Assembly: GCF_003579925.1 (NCBI RefSeq)
Contig: NZ_QUAL01000095.1
Span: 1 to 34,061 of the forward strand
Source: Jiangella rhizosphaerae
GTDB lineage: Bacteria > Actinomycetota > Actinomycetes > Jiangellales > Jiangellaceae
Direction: 5' to 3'
Length of the DNA: 34,061 nt
Positions 24,028 to 31,862 of the stretch are shown here, one piece after another. The notes under the pieces are model-generated. The model worked only from the letters and a program-made list of their open reading frames with translations. It was not told the DNA's origin and ran no database searches. How positions within the stretch are numbered: the stretch's first letter is position 1; the number at the start of each line of letters is the position of its first letter. The position numbers were made by a program, and so were the translations under genes.

Positions 24028-24622
24028 CGGCACTGCCTCGGGTCGGCTCCCGCCGGGACGCCCGGCGCGTCCGGCGGTGCCGGACGTTCTTGACCCGGTT
24101 CTGACAGACGATGCCGCAGAAGCTGCGGGTGCCGTTCTTCGAGCGATCGACGTAGGCGCGGTCGCAGTCAGGCGCGGCGCAGACGCCGAGCCGACCGGCT
24201 CCCGCACTGCCCAGGGCCATGGTGAGCGCGGCCGCGCAGCCGGCGGCCCAGCCGTCACCGAGCCGGTCCGTGGGGCCGTGGAAATGCATGTCCCACGCGC
24301 TGCCGTGCTTGTCCAGCCGCGGCATCGGCCGAGCCCAGGACAGGAGCTCGTTGGTCGCGGCCGCGGCCGAGTCGAGGTCCTCGTCGGCGGCGGCCTCGAA
24401 GATCCGCCGCGCGTCCTGCGCGAAGCGTGCGAGGACGCGCACGTCGCGCTCCTCGACGGCGGGCCGTCGCCCTTCTCGCGCGAGGATGCCGCCCAGCTCG
24501 TCGCGCAGTTCACGTCGGGACGGGACGTGAGCCGGCCGGCCGCCGGCGTGAACGCAGGTCTGGGCGTTGACGAGGTCGGCCGCGATCTTGAGCAGGTCGA
24601 CGACGTGACTGTCAAAACGCAT
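24017..24622 (-). CDS. CGNR zinc-finger (ABATE-domain) transcriptional regulator
   Basis: 201 residues: an N-terminal ABATE-type ligand domain (about 1-135) and a C-terminal zinc finger. The cysteines are C-x4-C in GVCAAPDC and C-x3-C in FCGIVC, followed by QNR, i.e. CQNR in place of CGNR, with a basic tail RVKNVRHRRTRR. These proteins are thought to be DNA-binding regulators of stress or transport genes. ATG at 24622 follows a TAGACT -10 element by six bases, so translation is probably leaderless. It diverges, with only 37 bp between, from an MFS transporter it may control. Confidence 0.85.
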   Translation of the reverse strand: MRFDSHVVDLLKIAADLVNAQTCVHAGGRPAHVPSRRELRDELGGILAREGRRPAVEERDVRVLARFAQDARRIFEAAADEDLDSAAAATNELLSWARPMPRLDKHGSAWDMHFHGPTDRLGDGWAAGCAAALTMALGSAGAGRLGVCAAPDCDRAYVDRSKNGTRSFCGIVCQNRVKNVRHRRTRRASRREPTRGSAATA

Positions 24623-24651
24623 TTGAGCAGTCTAGCCGTCGCCTCTACGGT
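24607..24651. promoter_or_regulatory. Overlapping divergent promoters with operator-like dyad
   Basis: Rightward: TTGAGC (24623-24628), 17-nt spacer, TACGGT (24646-24651), eight bases before ATG 24660. Leftward: -10 TAGACT (24634-24629), six bases before ATG 24622. Both would give leaderless mRNAs. An imperfect dyad GACTG-T-CAAA / TTTG-AG-CAGTC (24607-24632) covers the CGNR start codon, the leftward -10 and the rightward -35, a natural site for autoregulation. Pattern-based only. Confidence 0.5.
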
Positions 24652-24659
24652 CGGACGTC

Positions 24660-25835
24660 ATGACTGACAAACGCTGGTTCGCCAGTCGCCGGGCGTGGCC
24701 GGGCCGGGAGCTGCCCGGAACCGTAAAGGTGCTGCTGGTCGCACGGTTCGTCAATCGGATCGGCGCGTTCTCGATGCCCTTCCTTGCCGTGCTTCTCGTC
24801 CAGGAGCACGGGGCGTCCGTCCGCACGGCCGGCCTCGTCGTGGGGGCGTTCGGGGCCGCGTCCATCGTCTCCCGCCTCCTCGGTGGCCGGCTCGCCGCCG
24901 TGGCGGGGCCGAAGGCCGCGGTCGTGATCGGGCTGTGCGGCACCGCGGGCGCCCAGCTCGTCATCGCCCTCGCGTCGGCGCTGGTCGTCGCCCTGGCCGG
25001 TGCGGTACTGCTCGGACTGTGCTTCGAGATCCACGAGCCGGCGAGCCAGGGGATGATCGCCGATGTCACGCCCGACGATCTCCTTCCGGCCGCCTACGGG
25101 CTGCTCGGCGTCGCCTTGTCGGCGGCCGGCCTGGTGGCCGGACTGATCGCCGCCGTCGTGGGGCGCGCCGGCCTCTCCTGGCTGTTCGCCATCGACGCGG
25201 CCACCGCCCTCGCATGCGCTCTGCTCATCGCCACCGCCATGCCGGCGCCACCGCGCCACGGCCAGGCATGGTCGGCGAGGGCCCGGCCCTGGGCGGACCG
25301 GCGGCTCCTCGTGCTCATGGCCACGGGCACCGCCTTCGCCACCATCGCGCTGGCCATCCCCATGGCCATGCCCATCGCACTCGCGGCCGCCGGCCGCGAG
25401 CCCGCCGAAGCGGGCCTGCTCACGGCGCTGGGGGCGGTGGTCATCGTGGTCGTGCAGCCGCTCCTGCGGCAGCGCGCCGATCCCGACCGGCGCATGGTCA
25501 GTGGGTACCTGCTGCTTGCGGCCGGTCTCGCCATCGCCGGCACCTTTCCTTCCCTCGCCGGTTACACGGCCGCGACCATCGTGATGGCACTCGGCGACGT
25601 CCTCCTGTTCGGGTACGCCCCCACGCTGGTGGCGCGCCTGGCGCCGGACGGGGCCAGAGCCGCCTACTTCTCGGTCTACGGCATCATCTGGGGCATCGCG
25701 CTGACCGTCGGGCCGCCGCTCATGGGCACCGCGCTCGCCCATGGCCCACGTACCTTCTGGCTCGTCGCGGCGGGCGCCATGCTCGCCACTGGCGCGGTCC
25801 ACCGCCTGGCGGCCAGAGCGGTCGTCAGGCCGTAG
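24660..25835 (+). CDS. MFS transporter
   Basis: 391 residues, about twelve hydrophobic segments, compact MFS of the drug-export/sugar-efflux type. The start VLLVARFVNRIGAFSMPFLAV, loop SRLLGGRLAAVAGPKAAVVI (motif A region) and FEIHEPASQGMIADVTPDDL are typical of a group often annotated as multidrug exporters. The ATG lies eight bases after a TACGGT -10 element and has no ribosome site, so translation is probably leaderless. It is divergent from a CGNR regulator. The substrate is unknown. It overlaps the convergent LacI gene by 11 bp. Confidence 0.88.
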   Translation: MTDKRWFASRRAWPGRELPGTVKVLLVARFVNRIGAFSMPFLAVLLVQEHGASVRTAGLVVGAFGAASIVSRLLGGRLAAVAGPKAAVVIGLCGTAGAQLVIALASALVVALAGAVLLGLCFEIHEPASQGMIADVTPDDLLPAAYGLLGVALSAAGLVAGLIAAVVGRAGLSWLFAIDAATALACALLIATAMPAPPRHGQAWSARARPWADRRLLVLMATGTAFATIALAIPMAMPIALAAAGREPAEAGLLTALGAVVIVVVQPLLRQRADPDRRMVSGYLLLAAGLAIAGTFPSLAGYTAATIVMALGDVLLFGYAPTLVARLAPDGARAAYFSVYGIIWGIALTVGPPLMGTALAHGPRTFWLVAAGAMLATGAVHRLAARAVVRP

Positions 25836-26910
25836 CCGGGCGCGGCGGCGACACCGAGCCCTCGAGCGTGTGCGTGCAGGGCAGCAGGATCTGCCGCTCG
25901 TAGTCGCCGCGCGGGTCGGTGATCAGCGACGTCAGCAGCCGGACCGCGCGGCGCCCCATGGCGTTGCGCGGCACCTGCAGCGTCGCCCACTCGCGCCCGC
26001 CGGACTCCGGTCCGGGGTCGTCGACCAGCACGACCACCGAGAGGTCGCCGGGGATCGACAGCCCGCGCAGGCTGGCCATGGCGGTCAGCACGCGCAGCTG
26101 CGCCACCGACTCGATCATGACGACGGTGGTGCCGGCGGCGAGCTGGTCGTCCAGCCACTGGGCGGTGAGCTCCTCGGGCCGCTCGAACGCCGGCGTGGGC
26201 ACCGGGAGCCCGAACCGGCCGAGCGCGCTGCTGAACCCCTCCCACCGGTCGATCTGCGGTTCGTCGCGCAGTGTCTCGCCGAGGTAGGCGAAGGTGCGGT
26301 GACCCATCGCCACCAGCTCGTCGACGATCTGGACGGTGGCCGAGCGGTAGTCGCCGCCGACGTAGGCGATCTCGGCGCCGGGCACCTCGCGGTGACCGAT
26401 GTACACGAACGGGTGGCCGTCGTCGGCCAGCCGGGCGAGGTCGTCGCGGTGGGTGTGGTGGCCCAGCAGCAGGCTGCCGGTGGCCTGCCGCAGGCTGTTG
26501 ACGCCGTCCTGGTAGATGCGCCGGACGCCGTCCTCGTCCTGCGCGGCGGTGAACAGCACGAGGTTGTGGCCCTCGACGCCGGCCTGCTCCTCGATGCCGC
26601 GCAGGAACTCGAAGTAGTAGTCGCGGGCGCTGGTCGGGAAGATCGGCTCGAAGGTGTGCACCCCGAGCAGCAGCGGCGACGCCGGCTGCTTCACCGCCTG
26701 CGAGCCCACGTACTTCGGCTGCACGGGCGCGACGTAGTTCAGCTTGCGGGCCGCTTCGACGACGCGGCGCTGCGTCTCGGGCGAGATGCGGGCGTGCTCG
26801 GCGGCGCCGGCGAGCACCATGGACACCGTCGACTGCGAGACGCCGGCCTCGCGGGCGACGTCGGCCTGGCGCGAGCGGCGGCTCACCGCAGTGTCGTCCG
26901 TGTTCGTCAC
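25825..26910 (-). CDS. LacI family transcriptional regulator
   Basis: 361 residues: an N-terminal LacI helix-turn-helix (about 14-65; RQADVAREAGVSQSTVSMVL, then RISPETQRRVVEAARKLNYV) and a periplasmic-binding-like effector domain (about 80-345), where sugars or glycosides usually bind. The GTG at 26910 (19 bp after the stop of the upstream FAD gene) is the most likely start; earlier codons of the frame lie inside that gene. It is the second gene of the leftward operon led by an FAD-dependent oxidoreductase. Its probable sites are the ATCAGCA/GCTGATATCAGC elements in the divergent region at 28485-28639. Confidence 0.9.
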   Translation of the reverse strand: MTNTDDTAVSRRSRQADVAREAGVSQSTVSMVLAGAAEHARISPETQRRVVEAARKLNYVAPVQPKYVGSQAVKQPASPLLLGVHTFEPIFPTSARDYYFEFLRGIEEQAGVEGHNLVLFTAAQDEDGVRRIYQDGVNSLRQATGSLLLGHHTHRDDLARLADDGHPFVYIGHREVPGAEIAYVGGDYRSATVQIVDELVAMGHRTFAYLGETLRDEPQIDRWEGFSSALGRFGLPVPTPAFERPEELTAQWLDDQLAAGTTVVMIESVAQLRVLTAMASLRGLSIPGDLSVVVLVDDPGPESGGREWATLQVPRNAMGRRAVRLLTSLITDPRGDYERQILLPCTHTLEGSVSPPRPATA

Positions 26911-26929
26911 CGCTGTGTCACCCCCGTCC

Positions 26930-28477
26930 TCAGTCTGCGGCCGGCGCGGCCAGGATGGCGCCGCCGAGCTCGAGCTCGCGCCGCAGCGCGGCGTACTCGA
27001 CGTCCTGGCACGCGACCTTATCGGTGATCGCCAGTCCCGCTGCGACACCCGCGGCCTCGCCGAGCATCATGAACACCGGCTCCATGCGGGCCGACGCGAA
27101 CGCGACGTGCGAGGCGGAGATGGCCGAGGCGACCAGCAGGTTGGCGCACTCGCCCGGACGCGGCACCAACGCCTGGTAGGACACCCCGAACGGAGCGGTC
27201 AGCGGCTGCTGCACGTTGCCCTCGTTGCGCGGCTGCCCGTCGACGAGCACGCGCTTGGCGTTGTGGGAGTCCATGACGTACGACGCCAGCGCCACGGGGT
27301 CGTCCGCCAGGGCCGCGCCGGTGGCGTCGTGCTGGGTGATGACGTAGCCGGACACCATGCGCCGCGCCTCGCGGATGTACAGCTGCGCCGGCCAGTGCGA
27401 GCTGTCGGTGAACTCGCCCGGCGCCAGCCCGAACCGGTTGGTCTCGTCGCGCACCGACGCCGGCAGCCGGGGGTCGGTGGCCAGGAAGTGCAGCAGCCCC
27501 GCCTGGTAGCGCACGTGGTCCTGGAAGATCTCCTCCCGCCGCACGTAGTCGCCCTCGGGCCAGTCGTAGTTGGCGCCGATGTGGTCCGACGAGAACGCGC
27601 CGTGGTTGTTCATGTCATAGACGTCGCCGCGCACCGGCGTGGTGCGGCCGAACAGCTCGTAGCCGCCCGCCTCGACGTAGCGGCGCAGCAGCTCGTAGCG
27701 GCCGGGGTCGTAACCGGCCGGCCGCGGGAACGGCAGCCGGTCGGGCGCGGTGGTGACGTGCAGCCTGAAGTTGTACGCCTGGATGCGCCGGTCGCCGTCG
27801 CCCACCTCGCCGTACGGGTCCGCCGAGATCCCCGGCAGCAGCCCGGACGCGGGGTCGCCGGGCACGACGTACGGGTCGACCGGCAGCTGGAACTGGTGGT
27901 TGATGCTGTGCTGGACGCCCGCCGCCGGCTCGTCGTAGACGGAGGACGCCTCGCGGCCGAGCGTATAAGTGACGCCGGCCGCCGCCAGCAGGTCGCCCTC
28001 GTAGGAGGCGTCGACGTAGACCCGCGCGCGGTAGGCGCTGCCGTCGTCGGTGCGCAGCTCGGTGATCCGCTCGCCGTCGCGCTCGACCGAGGCCAGGTGC
28101 CGCCGCCGGCGCACCGTCACCCCGGCGCCGGCCAGCCAGCGCTCGAAGATCGCCTCGCCGACGTGCGCCTCGACGTCCCAGTGCGGCGCGGGCGCGCCGT
28201 AGGCCGCCGCGACGTCGTCGTAGAACGCCCGGGCCAGACCGCCGACCGTCCGGGCGTCGCCGACGTCGGTGGTGCCGAGCCCGCCCGTCGTCATGCCGCC
28301 GACGTGGTCGCCGAAGGCCAGCAGCACCACCGACAGCCCGCCGCGGGCGGCCCGCACCGCCGCGGTGACACCGCCCGACGTGGCGCCGTAGACGACGACG
28401 TCGGCCTCGGCGTCCTCGGGCGGTCCGGCGGGCGGATGGTAGTAGCGCAGGCCGGGCAAGGCGGGTTCGGGCGTCAT
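26930..28477 (-). CDS. FAD-dependent oxidoreductase (FAD_oxidored type), first of three
   Basis: 515 residues. The dinucleotide fold is at about 26-60 (ADVVVYGATSGGVTAAVRAA, with GATSGG in place of GxGxxG), followed by HVGGMTTGGLG. Family hallmarks VDASYEGDLLAAAGVTYTLGRE and YIREARRMVSG are present, as is the C-terminal SASHVAFASARMEPVFMMLG with a GEAAGVAAG end. This matches the large FAD_oxidored (PF12831) family found in polysaccharide loci, whose substrates are mostly unknown. The ATG at 28477 lies seven bases after TAGAAC (-10), so it is probably leaderless. It heads an operon with the LacI gene. It is closer in motif pattern to the third oxidoreductase than to the second. Confidence 0.88.
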   Translation of the reverse strand: MTPEPALPGLRYYHPPAGPPEDAEADVVVYGATSGGVTAAVRAARGGLSVVLLAFGDHVGGMTTGGLGTTDVGDARTVGGLARAFYDDVAAAYGAPAPHWDVEAHVGEAIFERWLAGAGVTVRRRRHLASVERDGERITELRTDDGSAYRARVYVDASYEGDLLAAAGVTYTLGREASSVYDEPAAGVQHSINHQFQLPVDPYVVPGDPASGLLPGISADPYGEVGDGDRRIQAYNFRLHVTTAPDRLPFPRPAGYDPGRYELLRRYVEAGGYELFGRTTPVRGDVYDMNNHGAFSSDHIGANYDWPEGDYVRREEIFQDHVRYQAGLLHFLATDPRLPASVRDETNRFGLAPGEFTDSSHWPAQLYIREARRMVSGYVITQHDATGAALADDPVALASYVMDSHNAKRVLVDGQPRNEGNVQQPLTAPFGVSYQALVPRPGECANLLVASAISASHVAFASARMEPVFMMLGEAAGVAAGLAITDKVACQDVEYAALRRELELGGAILAAPAAD

Positions 28478-28484
28478 GGCTGAG

Positions 28485-28639
28485 GTTCTAGCATCAGCAG
28501 CGACCAGTTGTCTATCGCTGATATCAGCATGACGATCTCCACGGCCTCAGCGCGGACATTGCCTCTTGACACCGAGCCGGGACGTGGCTGTAGCGTGACC
28601 GAAACATTGTGGCGGGTGCCACATCAGCAAATATCAGCA
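28485..28639. promoter_or_regulatory. Divergent promoters with repeated LacI-type operators
   Basis: Leftward promoter: TAGACA (28514-28509), 18-nt spacer, TAGAAC (28490-28485), then seven bases to the ATG. Rightward: TTGACA (28566-28571), 19-nt spacer, TAGCGT (28591-28596). ATCAGCA occurs four times: 28493-28499 (inside the leftward spacer), 28523-28529, 28623-28629 and 28633-28639. The second copy is half of a perfect palindrome GCTGATATCAGC (28517-28528) just upstream of the leftward -35. The last two lie in the rightward leader, where a bound repressor could act as a roadblock. Confidence 0.6.
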
Positions 28640-28660
28640 GCATGCGGAGTGAGGTCGGTT

Positions 28661-30325
28661 GTGACGGAACTGAAGACTGATCTGCTGGTCGTCGGCGGTG
28701 GCCTCGGCGGCGTGGCGGCGGCGCTGACGGCGGCGCGGCTGGGCCTGCGCGTCGTGCTCACCGAGGAGACCGACTGGCTGGGCGGGCAGCTCACCGCGCA
28801 GTCGGTGCCGTCCGACGAGCACCCGTGGATCGAGACGCCGCACATCTCGGCCGGCTACGCCGAGCTGCGCACCCGCATCCGCGACTACTACCGCCGCAAC
28901 TACCCGCTGACGCCCGAGGCGGCGGCCGACCCCACGCTCAACCCGGGCCTGGGCAACGTCAGCAAGCTCTGCCACGAACCGCGCGTCGGTGTCGCCGTCA
29001 TCGACGAGCTGCTGGCCGGCTGGATCTCCGCCGGCCGCATCAGCGTCCGCTACCACCACGTGCCGGTGGCGGCCGACGTCGACGGCGACCACGTCACCGC
29101 CGTGACGCTGCGCGACGTCCGCACCGGCGAGACGGTCACCGCCACCGCGCCGCTGATCGTCGACGCCACCGAGCTGGGCGACCTGCTCGAGCTGGCCGGC
29201 GTCGAGCACGTCATCGGCGCGGAGTCGCACGACCAGACCGGCGAGCCGTACGCCGCCCCCGTCGCCGACCCCACCGACCAGCAGGCCATCACCTGGTGCT
29301 TCCCGCTGGAGTACCGGCCGGGCGAGGACCACACCATCGCCAAGCCCGCCTCCTACGACCACTGGAAGACGCACGTCGACCCGTTCTGGCCGGGGCCGCA
29401 GCTGTCCTGGGAGAAGATCGACATCCACACGATGTCGGGCAAGGTCAACCGCATCTTCGAGGGCGACATGGACGCCGTCCGGCTGCCCGACCTCTGGCAC
29501 TTCCGCCGCATCCGGGCCCGCACGCAGTTCCGCCGCGACGTCGTCGACACCGACATCTCGCTGGTCAACTGGCCGAACATCGACTACTGGGAGGCACCGC
29601 TGCTCGGCCCGGGGGTCGACGACGCCGCCCGCGAGAAGGCGTTGCAGCGGTGCAAGGAACTGTCGTTGTCGTACCTGCACTGGATGCAGACCGAGGCGCC
29701 GCGGCACGACGGCGGCACGGGTTACCCCGGCCTGCGGCTGCGTCCGGACCTCACCGGCACCGACGACGGCCTGGCGAAGTACGCCTACATCCGCGAGGCG
29801 CGCCGCATCAAGGCCCGGTTCACCGTGCTCGAGCAGCACGTCGCCGTCGTCGACCGGCCCGACGGCGAGGGCGCCGAGCAGTTCGCCGACGCCGTCGGGG
29901 TCGGTCACTACAACATCGACCTGCACCCGAGCGCCGCCGGCGTCAACTACGTCAACCTCGAGACCTACCCGTTCCAGATCCCGCTCGGCGCCCTGCTGCC
30001 GGTCCGGGTCCGCAACCTGCTGCCGGCGAACAAGAACATCGGCACCACCCACATCACCAACGGCTGCTACCGCCTGCACCCGGTCGAGTGGAGCATCGGC
30101 GAGGCGGTCGGGGCGCTGGCCGCGCTGTGCCACGCCGACGGCACCGAGCCGCACGCCGTCGGCGACACACCCGCCCGCGTCGAGGACCTGCAGCGGCTGC
30201 TCACCGAGACCGTCGGCGCGCCGGTGCGGTGGCCCGACGACATCCGGCGCACGCGCCCGTCCGAGACGGTGAAGAACGCGACCCCGGTGCTCGCGCTCCC
30301 CGAGAAGCGGGTGCGCCGTGCCTGA
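28661..30325 (+). CDS. FAD-dependent oxidoreductase, second of three
   Basis: 554 residues. It has the classic dinucleotide-binding motif VVGGGLGGVAAALTAA near residues 8-24, followed by WLGGQLTAQS, and a C-terminal NLLPANKNIGTTHITNGCYR plus HPVEWSIGEAVGALAAL. YIREARRIKARFTVLEQH is the counterpart of the REARRM segment in the other two. GTG at 28661 is preceded by GAGG with a six-base gap; the frame's earlier ATG at 28508 lies in the promoter region. It overlaps the next oxidoreductase gene by eight bases. It is longer and more divergent than its neighbours, so it likely has a different substrate or a different step. The reaction is not predictable. Confidence 0.88.
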   Translation: MTELKTDLLVVGGGLGGVAAALTAARLGLRVVLTEETDWLGGQLTAQSVPSDEHPWIETPHISAGYAELRTRIRDYYRRNYPLTPEAAADPTLNPGLGNVSKLCHEPRVGVAVIDELLAGWISAGRISVRYHHVPVAADVDGDHVTAVTLRDVRTGETVTATAPLIVDATELGDLLELAGVEHVIGAESHDQTGEPYAAPVADPTDQQAITWCFPLEYRPGEDHTIAKPASYDHWKTHVDPFWPGPQLSWEKIDIHTMSGKVNRIFEGDMDAVRLPDLWHFRRIRARTQFRRDVVDTDISLVNWPNIDYWEAPLLGPGVDDAAREKALQRCKELSLSYLHWMQTEAPRHDGGTGYPGLRLRPDLTGTDDGLAKYAYIREARRIKARFTVLEQHVAVVDRPDGEGAEQFADAVGVGHYNIDLHPSAAGVNYVNLETYPFQIPLGALLPVRVRNLLPANKNIGTTHITNGCYRLHPVEWSIGEAVGALAALCHADGTEPHAVGDTPARVEDLQRLLTETVGAPVRWPDDIRRTRPSETVKNATPVLALPEKRVRRA

Positions 30326-31862
30326 GCCCACTGAGAGCCGGTACGACGTCGTGATCTACGGCGCGACGCTGGCCGGCATCATGGCGGCGCTGCGGCTGAA
30401 GCTGCGGGGGTACACCAGCCTGGTGCTCGAGCCGACCGGCCACGTCGGCGGCATCGTCGCCGGCGGGCTGGTGAAGTCCGACACGCCGGGTGTCGCGGCC
30501 GCGCTGGCCGGGCTGACGCAGGACCGGTTCTTCGCCGGCATCGGCGCCGAGTACGCGGCCGAGGGCCTCGACGACCCGAAGGCCCAGTACCTGTTCGAGC
30601 CGAAGGTGGCCGAGCGCGTCGCGTGGCGGCTGCTCGAGGAGGCTGGCGCGACGGTCGTGCTGAACGCGCGCCTCCACGACTTCGACGACGTCGGCGTGCG
30701 CGGCGGCCGCATCGTCGCCGTCCGCACCGACGACGGCTGGCGCCGGGCGTCCTTCTTCGTCGACGCCTCCTACGAGGGCGACCTCATGGCCGCGGCGGGC
30801 GTGCCGTACGCCGTCGGCCGCGAACCGGCGTCGCAGTACGGCGAGACGTACGCCGGGTTCCAGCCCGGGCGGGCGCACCGCATCCGGTCGTTCCGGCCGA
30901 ACACCGGCTTCCCGGTCGGCCCGGTGCCCGACACCGCGCCCGGCGAGGGCGACGCCAAGGTGCAGGCCTACAACTTCCGCGGCGTGCTCACCCGCGCGGC
31001 GGACCGCCTGCCGTTCCCCAAGCCCGACGGGTACGACCCCGCGCTCTACACCCACCTGCGCAGCCTGCTGGAGCACCGCGGCATCCCCGGGCTGTCGTCG
31101 ATCGTCACGCACACCGCCGCGCTGCCGCACGGCAAGTTCCAGACCAACCAGGCGCTGTTCATCGGCTTCGACCTGCCGGGCGTGAACTGGGACTACCCCG
31201 ACGGCGGCTGGAAGCGGCGCGACGAGATCATCGCCGAGCAGGTCCGCTGGCACCAGGGCATGCTGTACTTCCTGGCCAACGACCCGTCGCTGCCGGAGTC
31301 GTTCCGCGCCGACGCCCGGACGTTCGGCCTGCCGCCCGACGAGTTCACCGACAGCCCCTACGGCGCCGGCTTCCCGCACGCGCTCTACGTGCGCGAGGCC
31401 CGCCGGATGATCGGCGAGCACGTGTTCACCGAGCACGACACCCACCGGCCCGGCAACACCAAGCCCACCGCGGTGTGCTGCTGGCAGTACGGCCTCGACT
31501 GCCACATCGTCCAGTACTACCCCGAGGGCGACGACACCATCGTCGGCGAGGGCTCGACGACGGGGTCGTTCGTCAACGCGCCGGCCGACCTCTACCAGCT
31601 GCCGGCCGAGAGCCTGTTCCCGGCGCGGGGGAGCGTCGAGAACCTGGCCGTGCCGGTCTGCTTTTCCGCCAGCCACGTCGGCATCCTGTCGCCGCGCATG
31701 GAGCCGGCGTACGGCATGCTCGGCGAGGCCGCCGGCGAGCTGGCCGCGCAGTCGCTGCGCACCGGCCGGGCGGTGCAGGACTACGACTACGCCTCCCTGG
31801 CCGCGGCGCTGACCGAGCACGGCACCGTGCTCGAGCTGCCCGAGCTGGAGGCGGCGGCATGA
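30318..31862 (+). CDS. FAD-dependent oxidoreductase, third of three
   Basis: 514 residues. N-terminal YDVVIYGATLAGIMAALRLK (GATLAG in place of GxGxxG) and HVGGIVAGGLVKSD, then FVDASYEGDLMAAAGVPYAV, YVREARRMIGEHVFTEHD, and C-terminal SASHVGILSPRMEPAYGMLG. These features parallel the oxidoreductase at 26930-28477, so the two are paralogues. GTG at 30318 overlaps the stop of the second oxidoreductase gene; its own stop overlaps the ATG of the following GH38-like gene (ATGA), so all three should be made together. Substrate is unknown; a glycan-linked role is inferred from the neighbour. Confidence 0.88.
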   Translation: MPEPTESRYDVVIYGATLAGIMAALRLKLRGYTSLVLEPTGHVGGIVAGGLVKSDTPGVAAALAGLTQDRFFAGIGAEYAAEGLDDPKAQYLFEPKVAERVAWRLLEEAGATVVLNARLHDFDDVGVRGGRIVAVRTDDGWRRASFFVDASYEGDLMAAAGVPYAVGREPASQYGETYAGFQPGRAHRIRSFRPNTGFPVGPVPDTAPGEGDAKVQAYNFRGVLTRAADRLPFPKPDGYDPALYTHLRSLLEHRGIPGLSSIVTHTAALPHGKFQTNQALFIGFDLPGVNWDYPDGGWKRRDEIIAEQVRWHQGMLYFLANDPSLPESFRADARTFGLPPDEFTDSPYGAGFPHALYVREARRMIGEHVFTEHDTHRPGNTKPTAVCCWQYGLDCHIVQYYPEGDDTIVGEGSTTGSFVNAPADLYQLPAESLFPARGSVENLAVPVCFSASHVGILSPRMEPAYGMLGEAAGELAAQSLRTGRAVQDYDYASLAAALTEHGTVLELPELEAAA

